From the NCBI RefSeq assembly GCF_001905735.1, contig NZ_LISW01000002.1:780426-844425 (forward strand): a DNA stretch of 64,000 nucleotides. Direction: 5' to 3'. Shown here in pieces: positions 1 to 8,308 of the stretch (the first letter of the stretch is position 1; every line of letters starts with the position of its first letter). The position numbers and the translations under genes are program-made. The notes below the pieces were generated by a model. That model was not told the origin of the DNA. It saw nothing but the letters and a program-made list of their open reading frames with translations, and ran no database searches. This DNA is from Streptomyces sp. CB01249 (GTDB taxonomy: Bacteria > Actinomycetota > Actinomycetes > Streptomycetales > Streptomycetaceae).

Positions 1-102
1 CCCGGGGCGGGGTGGCCCTGGTCCGCCGGCCCTGGTCCTCCCGGACCTCTGAAGTAGCTCAACAGCCGGATGCGCCGGGGTGCTCCGGGGGAGGGTCCGA
101 AC

Positions 103-426
103 ATGATCGGAAACGGGAAGAAGGACCTGGCCGTGATCGTGGTGCGGGACGCGGAGGCCGTGGCCGCCGTGCTGCGCGAGGAGCTGGGGCGGGCCCCGGA
201 CGCGGACCGTCCCGGCCTGGAGCGGGCCCTCGCGCTGGCCGAGGCGCAGGCCGGGGTCCCGGACGCGGAGCTGCGCGGGCGCTGGGCCGCGCGGCGGATC
301 ACGGCGGGCGGATACGACGGGCCGCTCGACGCGGTGGCGGCGGTCAAGGCGCTGCGGCAGGCCGAGCCGGGGCTGAGCCTGCGGCAGGCCGTGCAGCTGT
401 CCCGGGAGGCGGCGGCGAAACCCTAG
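103..426 (+). CDS. small protein of unknown function
   Basis: A 107-residue protein with no signal peptide or membrane segment, so probably cytoplasmic. I start it at ATG 103 and not the in-frame ATG at 70 because GGGGGAGGG (87-95) sits 7 bases before ATG 103. The chain is rich in Ala, Leu, Arg and Glu and should be mostly helical. The opening (KDLAVIVVRDAEAV) and the end (VKALRQAEPGLSLRQA) faintly recall the C-terminal fold of ribosomal protein L7/L12, but this is too weak for a functional call. It stands alone upstream of a membrane protease gene. Confidence 0.6.
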   Translation: MIGNGKKDLAVIVVRDAEAVAAVLREELGRAPDADRPGLERALALAEAQAGVPDAELRGRWAARRITAGGYDGPLDAVAAVKALRQAEPGLSLRQAVQLSREAAAKP

Positions 427-557
427 CCCGGCCCGCGTTGTCCCCCGTGCGAGCTACACGCAGGTGTCCCCCCAGCGGTGACGCTTTCGGCGCCGGACGT
501 CCATAGCGTTCAGGGGCAGCCGCGGCAGGTCGCCGCGGGCGCGTCGAAGGGGGACTC

Positions 558-1397
558 ATGAGAGTGGTGTGGCAACTTCTCGCCGTCGTGGCGGTCTGGG
601 CGATCGGCGGTCAGTGCGTCAGCGCAGTGGACGGAAACCCATGGCTCACGCTCGTGACCGGCCTGGTGACGGCGGTGCTCGCCGTCGTCGCCTACCGGTG
701 GGTGGTGGGGCGCACCGAGCGCCGCCCGGTCACCGAGCTGGCCCGGGAGGGCGCGCCGGCGGCCCTGGGGCGCGGTGCGCTCATCGGGGCGGTGCTGTTC
801 ACGGCGGTCATCGCGAACCTCGCCCTCCTCGGTGACTACGAAGTGGACGGCCTGGGGTCGGTCACGGGAGCGGTCGGGTTCGTCGGCTTCATGGCCGCTG
901 CCGCCGTCACCGAGGAAGTGGTCTTCCGCGGCGTGCTGTTCCGGATCGTCGAGGAGCGCGCCGGGACCTGGATCGCGCTGACGTCGACCGGGTTGCTGTT
1001 CGGGCTGATGCACCTGGCCAACCCGGACGCCAACCTGTGGGGCGCGCTCGCCATCGCGATCGAGGCGGGCGGCATGCTCGGCGCCGCGTACGCCGCCACC
1101 CGCAGCCTGTGGCTGCCCATCGGCCTCCACTTCGCCTGGAACTTCGCCGCGGCGGGAATCTACGGCTCGGAGGTCTCGGGCAACGGCGCCTCGCGGGGAC
1201 TTCTGGACTCGACGGCCACCGGCTCCGAGCTGGTCACCGGCGGCGACTTCGGGCCGGAGGCGAGTGTGTACGCGGTGCTGTTCGGGGTCCTCATGACGCT
1301 CGTGTTCCTGTGGCTGGCCCGCCGGCGGGGCCTTCTGGTGCCGCGTGGCGGACGGCGCACCGCCCCGGCCCCGGCCGCCACTACAGTGCCCCGGTGA
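558..1397 (+). CDS. CPBP-family intramembrane glutamic protease
   Basis: A 279-residue membrane protein of the CPBP (Abi/CAAX protease-like) family. The family signature is readable: the Glu-Glu pair and Arg at E119, E120 and R124 (TEEVVFRG), a FGLMH motif with H152, and HFAWN with H191 and N195. These residues form the putative membrane-embedded active site that in relatives cleaves prenylated or other membrane proteins. About seven hydrophobic segments are visible. The start ATG 558 follows GGGGGA. The stop overlaps the GTG start of the sensor kinase gene, so it may be translated with the two-component pair. Its substrate cannot be told. Confidence 0.88.
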   Translation: MRVVWQLLAVVAVWAIGGQCVSAVDGNPWLTLVTGLVTAVLAVVAYRWVVGRTERRPVTELAREGAPAALGRGALIGAVLFTAVIANLALLGDYEVDGLGSVTGAVGFVGFMAAAAVTEEVVFRGVLFRIVEERAGTWIALTSTGLLFGLMHLANPDANLWGALAIAIEAGGMLGAAYAATRSLWLPIGLHFAWNFAAAGIYGSEVSGNGASRGLLDSTATGSELVTGGDFGPEASVYAVLFGVLMTLVFLWLARRRGLLVPRGGRRTAPAPAATTVPR

Positions 1398-2584
1398 TCA
1401 GTCCTCGCGAAGTACCGGCTCGGTGGCGGCGGTTGGGCGCCGCCGTCCGGCGGCCGGCGCGGTGGCAGCGGCTCGACCCCGCCGTTCGCGATCTGCCGTT
1501 CGGGCTGCTGCTCCTCGCCCTGTCGCTCATTCCGGCCTTTCACCGGCACGGGACGCAGCTGGGCGCCGTGGCGGAGCGTCCGTTCGACGCGGTGGCCGCG
1601 GTGGCCGCCGCGCTGGAGAGCCTGTCGCTCGCCCTGCGGCGGCGGTGGCCGGTGATCTGCCTGGCCCTGGTCTCGCTGGGCTTCGCCGTCGACCAACTGG
1701 GCGGCTACCACATGGTCGCCGGGACCGCGCTGCCCTTCGCCGTGCTGAGCGCGGGGGCCCATCTGGACCGCCACCGCCGTGCCGTCGCGCTCGCCCTGAC
1801 CGCCGCCTACCTGCCGCTGGCCTTCGCCCTGCACCGGTACGGCACGGAACCGGTGGACGAGTTCCTGACGTTCTACCTGGTGCTGGCCCTCGTCTGGGGC
1901 TTCGGAGCCTGGCTGCGCGCCACCCGGGCCGCCGAGGCCGACCGGCGGCTCCGGGTCGCGGAGGAGAGCCGTAACGCCGAACGGGCCCGGATCGCGCGGG
2001 AGTTGCACGACGTGGTGACCCATCACGTCACGGCGATGATCGTCCAGGCCGAGGCGGCCCGCTATCTGACCGCCGCGCCCGACCGGCTCGACGGCGCCCT
2101 GAGCAGCGTCACCGACACCGGGCGGCGGGCCGTCAACGACCTGCGCCACCTGCTCGACCTGCTCGACCCGGGCCACGGCGCCGGGGCCCGGGAGCCGTCC
2201 GCCGGCCGCATCCGGGGCCTGGTCGAGCAGGCGCGGCGGGCGGGCCAGGACGTGGACTTCAGCGAGGAGGGCGCTCCCGCCGAGTCCGCCGGGAGCGCCG
2301 AACTCGTGGCCTACCGTGTGGTCCAGGAGGCGCTGACGAACGCCCTCAAGCACGCCCACGGCGGCCGGACTTCGGTGCGCGTGCGGCACGGCGGAAGAGA
2401 GATCACCGTGGAGGTCGGCACGGACGGCTCCGGGGCGCGCGCCGCGGTGCCCCCGGGCAGCGGGCGGGGGCTGGCCGGGCTGCGCGAGCGGGTCGGCGTG
2501 CTCGGCGGCGAGTTCCGCGCGGAGCCCGGTCCGGACGGCGGTTTCGTCGTGCGGGCCCGCATACCCTCGGGGAGCGCGTCGTGA
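1394..2584 (+). CDS. two-component sensor histidine kinase (NarL/DesK type)
   Basis: A 396-residue membrane sensor kinase. Start GTG 1394 overlaps the stop of the preceding protease gene. Residues about 30-170 hold five or six hydrophobic segments (LLLLALSLIPAF onward), which form the sensor. Then comes the HisKA_3 dimerisation box with the phosphorylated histidine H205 in ARELHDVVTHH, and a HATPase_c domain (VVQEALTNALKHA, GRGLAGLRERV). The ligand is unknown. Its last bases overlap the response regulator start by 4 nt, so the two are co-translated partners. The membrane-sensor layout resembles the DesK and LiaS groups that report on envelope state. Confidence 0.92.
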   Translation: MISPREVPARWRRLGAAVRRPARWQRLDPAVRDLPFGLLLLALSLIPAFHRHGTQLGAVAERPFDAVAAVAAALESLSLALRRRWPVICLALVSLGFAVDQLGGYHMVAGTALPFAVLSAGAHLDRHRRAVALALTAAYLPLAFALHRYGTEPVDEFLTFYLVLALVWGFGAWLRATRAAEADRRLRVAEESRNAERARIARELHDVVTHHVTAMIVQAEAARYLTAAPDRLDGALSSVTDTGRRAVNDLRHLLDLLDPGHGAGAREPSAGRIRGLVEQARRAGQDVDFSEEGAPAESAGSAELVAYRVVQEALTNALKHAHGGRTSVRVRHGGREITVEVGTDGSGARAAVPPGSGRGLAGLRERVGVLGGEFRAEPGPDGGFVVRARIPSGSAS

Positions 2585-3240
2585 CCGCACCGGCCCGCGT
2601 CCTCGTCTGCGACGACCAGGTGCTCGTCCGCACCGGCCTCGCCACGATCATCGACGCCCAGCCGGACCTGGAGGTGGCGGGCGAGTGCGGGGACGGGCGG
2701 ACCGCCGTCGAGCTGGCCGGGCGGCTGCGCCCGGACGTCGTGGTGATGGACATCCGCATGCCCGAGCTCGACGGCATCGAGGCGACCCGGCTGCTGGCCG
2801 GGGCGGGCGTGGAGCGGCCCGCCAAGGTGCTCGTGGTGACCACCTTCAACCTGGACGCGTACGTGTACGAGGCGCTGCGCGCCGGAGCGAGCGGCTTCCT
2901 GCTGAAGGACGCCCCGCCCGCGCAGCTGCTGCACGGCATCCGGACCGTGCACGCGGGCCAGGCGCTGATCGACCCGGAGGTGACGCGCCGGCTGGTCGGC
3001 CGCTACGCCGCCCGCATCCGCCCCACCGGGGACACCTCCGCCGACATCCCGCTGACCCCGCGCGAACTGGAGGTGCTGCGCCTCATCGCGGACGGCTTCT
3101 CCAACAGCGAGATCGCGGCCGCGCTCGTGATCAGCCAGGAGACCGTGAAGACGTTCGTCTCGCGCATCCTCGCCAAGCTCGGGCTCCGCGACCGCGTCCA
3201 GGCGGTCGTCTACGCGTACCGGCACGGTCTGGTGACCTGA
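2581..3240 (+). CDS. response regulator, NarL/LuxR type
   Basis: A 219-residue transcription factor. The receiver domain (1-120) has the acidic pair D11-D12, the phospho-acceptor D57 in VVVMDIRM and the conserved Lys in FLLKDAPP. A LuxR-type helix-turn-helix follows (TPRELEVLRLIADG, IAAALVISQETVKT). Start GTG 2581 forms a GTGA overlap with the kinase stop. It should be phosphorylated by the upstream kinase and bind DNA as a dimer. Targets are unknown; the CPBP protease gene in the same transcript and the downstream secreted protease are candidates by position only. Confidence 0.93.
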   Translation: MTAPARVLVCDDQVLVRTGLATIIDAQPDLEVAGECGDGRTAVELAGRLRPDVVVMDIRMPELDGIEATRLLAGAGVERPAKVLVVTTFNLDAYVYEALRAGASGFLLKDAPPAQLLHGIRTVHAGQALIDPEVTRRLVGRYAARIRPTGDTSADIPLTPRELEVLRLIADGFSNSEIAAALVISQETVKTFVSRILAKLGLRDRVQAVVYAYRHGLVT

Positions 3241-3287
3241 ACGCGCGGCCGGAATCCGCCCCTTGTGCGCCCCCTCTTCGTACGCCA

Positions 3288-3319
3288 ACATGCGCATGTC
3301 AAACCGAAGGAACTTCGGT
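3288..3319. promoter_or_regulatory. palindrome and hairpin upstream of the secreted protease gene
   Basis: Two adjacent symmetric elements lie 48-79 bases before the protease ATG: a perfect 12-bp palindrome ACATGCGCATGT (3288-3299) and a 7-bp inverted repeat ACCGAAG/CTTCGGT with a 3-base loop (3303-3319). The first looks like an operator for a dimeric repressor; the second could be an operator or a hairpin in the mRNA leader. No regulator is identified. Confidence 0.4.
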
Positions 3320-3366
3320 CGCAGAGGCCAGTCGTGCTCTGTTCAGTCGCAAGAGGGGACCCCCAC

Positions 3367-4266
3367 ATGAAAAAGCCTCTCGTCGGTGCACTCTTCGCGG
3401 TACTGCTCCTCGGGGCGGGCATCGCACCCGCGACCGCGGCCACGAGCCACGGCGCGGCACCGGCCGGCACGGCCGGGGCCTCGGCCCCGTCCGGTCACAC
3501 CGCGGTCAAGGCCGAGAAGGAGATACGGGCCAAGGCGGTCAACTTCGCCGGGACCGTGGCGCTCAGCAACTGCTCCGGCTCGGTCGTCCGCACGCCCTCC
3601 TCGCAGCCGGGCGACCCCGCCCTCGTGCTGTCCAACGGGCACTGCCTGGAGACCGGGTTCCCGGCCCCCGGCGCGGTCGTGTTCAACCGTTCGTCCACCC
3701 GCAGCTTCACCCTGCTCAACGCCTCCGGCAGCGGTGTCGGTACGGTCCGGGCGAGCAAGATCGCGTACGGGACGATGACGGACACCGACATCTCGGTGTA
3801 CCAGCTCACCTCCACGTACGCGCAGATCGAGAGCCGTTACGGCATCAAGGCGCTGGAGCTCAGCACCACGCATCCCGTCGCGGGCACCGCGATCACCGTG
3901 GCGTCCGGGTACTGGAAGCGCCTGTACAGCTGCAACGTGGACGGCTTCGTCTACCGCCTCAAGGAGGGGAACTGGACCTGGAAGGACTCGGTCCGCTACA
4001 CCTCCGCCTGCCAGACCATCGGCGGCACCTCCGGCTCGCCCGTGATCGACGACGCCACCGGCAAGGTGGTCGCCGTCAACAACACCGGCAACGAGGACGG
4101 CCAGCGCTGCACGGACAACAACCCGTGCGAGGTCGACGAGAGCGGGCAGGTGACGGTCCGCCAGGGCATCAACTACGCCCAGGAGACCTACGGCATCGCC
4201 GCCTGCATCGGCACCGGCAACGTCTTCGACCTGAACCGTGCGGGGTGCACGCTGCCCAAGCCGTGA
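3367..4266 (+). CDS. secreted trypsin-like serine protease
   Basis: A 299-residue exported protein with a signal peptide (MKKPLVGALFAVLLLG, cleavage near ATAA 24-25). The chymotrypsin-fold triad is visible as H92 in SNGHCLE, an Asp at 139 or 141 in TDTDISVY, and S222 in GGTSGSPVID. The GTSGSP form of the serine motif is closer to V8/glutamyl-endopeptidase-like enzymes than to classical trypsin. Pairs of Cys (69/93, 189/215, and two near the C terminus) suggest disulfides, as expected outside the cell. The start ATG 3367 follows an AAGAGGGGA ribosome-binding site. It is probably an extracellular nutritional or processing protease. Confidence 0.9.
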   Translation: MKKPLVGALFAVLLLGAGIAPATAATSHGAAPAGTAGASAPSGHTAVKAEKEIRAKAVNFAGTVALSNCSGSVVRTPSSQPGDPALVLSNGHCLETGFPAPGAVVFNRSSTRSFTLLNASGSGVGTVRASKIAYGTMTDTDISVYQLTSTYAQIESRYGIKALELSTTHPVAGTAITVASGYWKRLYSCNVDGFVYRLKEGNWTWKDSVRYTSACQTIGGTSGSPVIDDATGKVVAVNNTGNEDGQRCTDNNPCEVDESGQVTVRQGINYAQETYGIAACIGTGNVFDLNRAGCTLPKP

Positions 4267-4280
4267 TCCGTCGTACGTGA

Positions 4281-4313
4281 GAAGGGGCGGGGCCGCCACG
4301 GCCCCGCCCCTTC
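4281..4313. terminator. bidirectional terminator hairpin
   Basis: A perfect 15-bp GC-rich stem (4281-4295 with 4299-4313) around a CCA loop lies between the convergent protease and DUF1206 genes. There is no U-tract, as is common in Streptomyces. Confidence 0.8.
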
Positions 4314-4328
4314 CTCGCGCCCCCTCGC

Positions 4329-5192
4329 TCAGAGCTTGCGCCACCGCGCGTTCGCGAGGGAGAAGAGACCGAAGGCGACCAGGCCGACGGCTATGAGGCC
4401 CAGCAGCCACGGGCCCGCCGGGGTGGCGCTGAAGGAGCGCAGGGTGTCGTCCATGCCCTTGGCCTCACCGGACCGCGCCTTCACCGCCGCCGACACCGCG
4501 AAACCTCCCGCGACCGCGAAGACGAGGCCCCGGCTGACGCCGCCGAAGATCCCGGTGGTGTCCACAGCCCGCCGCTCGACGGGCGACATGGCGTCCATCC
4601 GCAGGTGCTTGTGGAACTTCCGGAGCGCCGCACGCCCCGCGATCCACAGGCCCGCACAGGCGATGCCCACCCCGGCCGCGCCCACCAGCCAGCGGCCGCC
4701 CGGCAGATCGAGCACCCGGGCCGTGACGTCCTGGGAGCGGGCGTCGCCCTTGCCGCTGCCGCTGCCCTTGTCACCGGCCGCGAACGACAGCACCGAGTAG
4801 GAGACGAAGCCGTAGAAGACGGCCCGTCCGCCGGAGGCCAGCCGCTTGGTCGCCTTCTGCCCGTCCGGGCCCGCCGCGCCGAACGCCGCCTCGGACAGCC
4901 GCCACAGGGCCATGCCCGCGAGCGCGATGCCCAGGACCCACAGCAGCACATGGCCGAAGGGCTTCTGTGCGATCTCCGTGAGAGCCCCGCCCCGGTCCGC
5001 CTGCTTCCCGCCGCCGCCCTTGCCGTTGCTGTCGCCGCCGTTGAACGCGATCCGCAGGGCGAGGAGGCCGACCAGGAAGTAGATGACCCCACGTGCCACG
5101 AACCCGGCACGGCCGGCCGTCTCGACGGCTGTGCTGTTTCCCGCCTGCCGGGCTTTGCCTTGGCCCTTCGAGGCTGTCGCAGAGATATTCAT
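4329..5192 (-). CDS. DUF1206 membrane protein
   Basis: A 287-residue integral membrane protein. It contains three repeats of a two-helix unit, each opening with an aromatic/Gly pattern such as RAGFVARGVIYFLVGLLA, SGGRAVFYGFVSYSVLS and GVSRGLVFAVAGGFAV; this triple repeat is the DUF1206 layout. Between the repeats are a Gly/Lys-rich loop (residues about 55-70) and polar linkers. Function is unknown in the family. It is transcribed convergently with the protease gene and ends just past the shared hairpin. Confidence 0.85.
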   Translation of the reverse strand: MNISATASKGQGKARQAGNSTAVETAGRAGFVARGVIYFLVGLLALRIAFNGGDSNGKGGGGKQADRGGALTEIAQKPFGHVLLWVLGIALAGMALWRLSEAAFGAAGPDGQKATKRLASGGRAVFYGFVSYSVLSFAAGDKGSGSGKGDARSQDVTARVLDLPGGRWLVGAAGVGIACAGLWIAGRAALRKFHKHLRMDAMSPVERRAVDTTGIFGGVSRGLVFAVAGGFAVSAAVKARSGEAKGMDDTLRSFSATPAGPWLLGLIAVGLVAFGLFSLANARWRKL

Positions 5193-5225
5193 GACAGCCG
5201 GTTGCCCTGGCGGCGGCCGGAGAAA

Positions 5226-6836
5226 CTACGCCGCGTTGCCCGCCGAGCGCACCGCGCGGCCCGCCAGCACCTGGGTGCGCCTGCCGTCCTCGATGACGAA
5301 GCGGCCGTCGATCAGCACGTGCGGGATGCCCACCGGCAGGGTGCGCGGCGCCTCGAACGTCGAGCCCGCCGCCACCGTCGCCGGGTCGAAGAGCACCAGG
5401 TCGGCGCGGTAGCCCTCGCGGACGAGACCCCGGTCGGGGAGCCGCAGCCGGGCCGCCGGGCGGGCGGTGAGATGGGCGACGCACTCCTCCAGGGAGAGGA
5501 TGCCGAGCTCGCGCGCGTAGTGGCCCAGATAGTGGGGAAAGGTGCCGTACGCACGGGGGTGCGGCTTGTCGCCCTGGAGGATGCCGTCGCTGCCGCCCGT
5601 GTGCACCCGGTGGCGCATGATCTGCCGGACGTTCTCCTCGTGTCCGACGTGCTGGAGGATCGTCGTCCCGAGCCGGTCCACCACCAGCAGCCGCCGCGCG
5701 GTCACCCAGGGCTCCTCGCCCCGCAGCGCCGCCGACTCGGCCACCGTACGCCCGACGTATCCGGCGAGGGCGGGGGTGCCGGTGCCGGAGATCTCGATGG
5801 TGTCCCACTCGATCGGCACCCCGTGGCAGCCGTCCGACCCCGTGATCTCCAGGTCGTGGCGGATGCGGGCGGCCGTGTCCGCGTCGGCCAGCCGGGCCAG
5901 GACCGCCTCCGGGCCGCCCTCGCTCGCCCAGCTGGGGAGCATCGCGACGAGGGTCGTGCAGCCGGGGGTGTACGGGTAGGTGTCGAGGGAGATGTCGGCG
6001 CCGGTGTCCAGCGCGTCGTCCAGGAGGGCGAGGAGGTCGGGGGCGCGGCCCTCGTTGACCCCGAAGTTCATGGTCGCGTGGGCCAGATGCAGGGAGCAGC
6101 CCGCGCTGCGGGTGAGCCGCACCATCTCCTCGTACGCCTCCAGGGCGCCCGCCCCGTACGAGCGGTGGTGCGGGCAGTAGTAGCCGTTGTGGGCGGCCAC
6201 CACCCGGCACAGCTCGGTGAGTTCGGCGTCGTCCGCGTACATGCCGGGGGTGTAGGTGAGGCCCGAGGACATGCCGACCGCGCCCTCGCGCATGCCCTGG
6301 TCCACGAGCTGCCGCATCCGGTCCAGCTCGGCGTCGGTCGCGGGGCGGTCGTCCCAGCCCACCGCGTACATCCGGACCGTGCCCTGCGGGATGAGATAGG
6401 CGGCGTTGACCGCGATGCCCTGGCGGTCGAGGCGGTCCAGGTAGCCGCCGACGGTCCGCCAGTCGAAGTCGATGTCCTCGCCGCCGCCGTTCCACCCGGA
6501 GATGGAGCGGCGGACCTGGGCGAGCGTGCGGTCGTCCACGGGGGCGTACGACAGGCCGTCCTGGCCCAGGACCTCCAGGGTCACGCCCTGGGCGGCCTTC
6601 GCGCTGTGGTCCGGGTCGCGGAGCAGTGCGAGGTCGCTGTGGGCGTGCATGTCGATGAAGCCGGGGGAGAGGGCGAGGCCGTCGGCGTCCAGGATGCGGG
6701 TCCCGGTGGGGCGGGGGCCGGGGGAGTCCTCGCGGTGGATCTCCGCGATGCGCCCGTCGGTGACGGCCACGTCGGCGCGGTAGGAGGGGGTGGCGGTGCC
6801 GTCGATGACGGTCGCGTCGCGGATGACGAGGTCCAT
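5226..6836 (-). CDS. N-acyl-D-amino-acid deacylase family amidohydrolase
   Basis: A 536-residue cytoplasmic metal-dependent amidohydrolase of the D-aminoacylase group. It removes an acyl group from an N-acyl-D-amino acid or similar compound. The N-terminal beta region (residues 1-58), the HxH metal motif H64/H66 in GFIDMHAHSD, the YCPHHRSYG segment and the C-terminal MIHGRF-like tail (VLIDGRFVIEDGR) are all present at full family length. Where classical D-aminoacylases have a metal-binding Cys (GxCG) this one has Asp, D93 in LGQDGLSY. It lies 34 nt downstream of the PLP deaminase gene, same strand, facing away from the kinase-IclR-RidA-GntP genes. N-acetyl-D-glucosaminate is a possible substrate. 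Confidence 0.86.
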   Translation of the reverse strand: MDLVIRDATVIDGTATPSYRADVAVTDGRIAEIHREDSPGPRPTGTRILDADGLALSPGFIDMHAHSDLALLRDPDHSAKAAQGVTLEVLGQDGLSYAPVDDRTLAQVRRSISGWNGGGEDIDFDWRTVGGYLDRLDRQGIAVNAAYLIPQGTVRMYAVGWDDRPATDAELDRMRQLVDQGMREGAVGMSSGLTYTPGMYADDAELTELCRVVAAHNGYYCPHHRSYGAGALEAYEEMVRLTRSAGCSLHLAHATMNFGVNEGRAPDLLALLDDALDTGADISLDTYPYTPGCTTLVAMLPSWASEGGPEAVLARLADADTAARIRHDLEITGSDGCHGVPIEWDTIEISGTGTPALAGYVGRTVAESAALRGEEPWVTARRLLVVDRLGTTILQHVGHEENVRQIMRHRVHTGGSDGILQGDKPHPRAYGTFPHYLGHYARELGILSLEECVAHLTARPAARLRLPDRGLVREGYRADLVLFDPATVAAGSTFEAPRTLPVGIPHVLIDGRFVIEDGRRTQVLAGRAVRSAGNAA

Positions 6837-6870
6837 GCGGCCTGGCCTTTCTCGGAGTGCTTGGCCCGGA

Positions 6871-8160
6871 TCAGAAGAACGTGCGGACGAAGTCCGTGAC
6901 CGTGCCGTCCGCCTCCACGAGCGGGATCAGCTGCCACTTGTCGAAGCTCGTGCACGGGTGGGACAGGCCCATCCCCACCCAGTCCCCGACCTCCAGGCGC
7001 GCGCCCTCGTCCGTGCGGACCCAGGTGTGCTGGTCGGACAGGCCGGTCACGGTGATCCCCTCGGCCGGACGCACCGAGCCGTCCCGGCCCGAGCGCACCA
7101 CCTGCGCCTCGGGCAGGTCCAGGTCGTAGGCCGCGTCCCGCTTGCCCGCGTTGAGGAACGCCTGCCCGGCGGACGGGCGCGACACCACCTGCGCCCACAG
7201 CCGGAACGCGGGCTGCAGCGCACCCTCCTCCGGGACGCGGTTGAACGGGGTGAGGTGGCGGTAGTGGCCGTCGTCGTGCGAGACGTACGCCCCCGAGCGC
7301 AGCAGCTTCAGTACGGGCGCGGAGAGCGCGGGGATCTCGGCGAACACGTCCGCCACCGCGTCGAACCACGCGCTGCCGCCCGCGCTGATCACGATGCGCT
7401 CGCCGGCCCCCAGCGCGCCGAAGCGGCCCGCCGCGTCGAAGTCCGCCGCCAGCGCGACGAGCCTGCGCAGCCAGGCCCGGACCCGGTCGCCGTCCGCCTC
7501 CGGCACCTCGCCCTCGTAACCGGCCACGCCGACCAGGCGGAGGGACGGCGCCTCCGCCACCGCGTCCGCCACGGCCGCGCAGTCCGCCTCGGTCCGGGCG
7601 CCGGTGCGCGCGCCCTCGCCCGCGCCCAGCTCCACGACGACGTCGACCGGGCGGGAGGCGCCCGCCGCGCGCAGGGCCTCGTCCATCAGCTCGACCCCGC
7701 GCACGGAGTCCACGTAGCAGACGAAGGCGAAGTCCGGGTCGGCGTCCAGCTCGCCCGCCAGCCAGCGCAGCGCGGCGGCGTCGACCAGCTCGTTGGCGAG
7801 GAAGATCCGGCCGATCCCGAACGCGCGGTAGACCCGGGCCTGGTGGGGAACGGCGGCCGTGATGCCCCACGCGCCGTGCTCCAGCTGGCGGGCGAAGAGC
7901 TGCGGGGACATCGACGTCTTGCCGTGCGGGGCGAACGCGAGGCCGTGGCGTTCCGCGTACGTCTCCAGGAGCGCGAGGTTGTGCTCGACCGACTCGGCGG
8001 ACAGGGCGAGGACGGGGGTCGTGAACCCGCCGCCGAAGAGGTTGCGGCGCTCGGCCGCCAGGGCGCCGACCGTCAGGCCCTCGGCGTCGGGCGGGAGGCC
8101 CTTGAACCGGTGGTCGACCGGTTCGTCGGCGAGAGCGGTCACGTCGTGCGCGGCGGCCAT
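6871..8160 (-). CDS. PLP-dependent amino acid deaminase (D-serine/D-threonine dehydratase-like)
   Basis: A 429-residue fold-III PLP enzyme of the alanine racemase N-terminal/DSD1 type. The Schiff-base lysine is K81 in FAPHGKTSM. The C-terminal domain has the pattern of eukaryotic-type D-serine dehydratase: SDQHTWV and the zinc-type H-x-C pair in LSHPCTSF. Such enzymes eliminate the 3-hydroxyl and release ammonia from D-3-hydroxyamino acids through an enamine intermediate; D-glucosaminate also has a 3-hydroxyl and a 2-amino group. The neighbouring RidA would hydrolyse the enamine/imine product. Probably first gene of a leftward pair with the deacylase. Confidence 0.82.
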   Translation of the reverse strand: MAAAHDVTALADEPVDHRFKGLPPDAEGLTVGALAAERRNLFGGGFTTPVLALSAESVEHNLALLETYAERHGLAFAPHGKTSMSPQLFARQLEHGAWGITAAVPHQARVYRAFGIGRIFLANELVDAAALRWLAGELDADPDFAFVCYVDSVRGVELMDEALRAAGASRPVDVVVELGAGEGARTGARTEADCAAVADAVAEAPSLRLVGVAGYEGEVPEADGDRVRAWLRRLVALAADFDAAGRFGALGAGERIVISAGGSAWFDAVADVFAEIPALSAPVLKLLRSGAYVSHDDGHYRHLTPFNRVPEEGALQPAFRLWAQVVSRPSAGQAFLNAGKRDAAYDLDLPEAQVVRSGRDGSVRPAEGITVTGLSDQHTWVRTDEGARLEVGDWVGMGLSHPCTSFDKWQLIPLVEADGTVTDFVRTFF

Positions 8161-8308
8161 GGGGTCTCCTCGGTCCGGGTCCGGTCATCCAGTATTGCAA
8201 CATGTGCAACAACCATTGCGTATATCGCTCAGGGCTGTCTAACATCCGAGCCGACGCCCGGTCAATGGTGAGTGCCGGTGCCGCCGCCCGACTGCTGAGG
8301 AGCCCCGC
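8161..8308. promoter_or_regulatory. divergent promoter region with candidate IclR operator
   Basis: This 148-bp gap separates the leftward deaminase/deacylase pair from the rightward kinase gene. It contains the near-symmetric TTGCAACATGTGCAA at 8195-8209 (TTGC and GCAA flanking ACATGT, one extra A on one side), and a related CATTGCGTATA just after it. The size and symmetry fit an IclR-family operator, and an IclR gene lies in the rightward operon. AT-rich stretches near 8215-8225 may be promoter -10 boxes. Confidence 0.55.
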
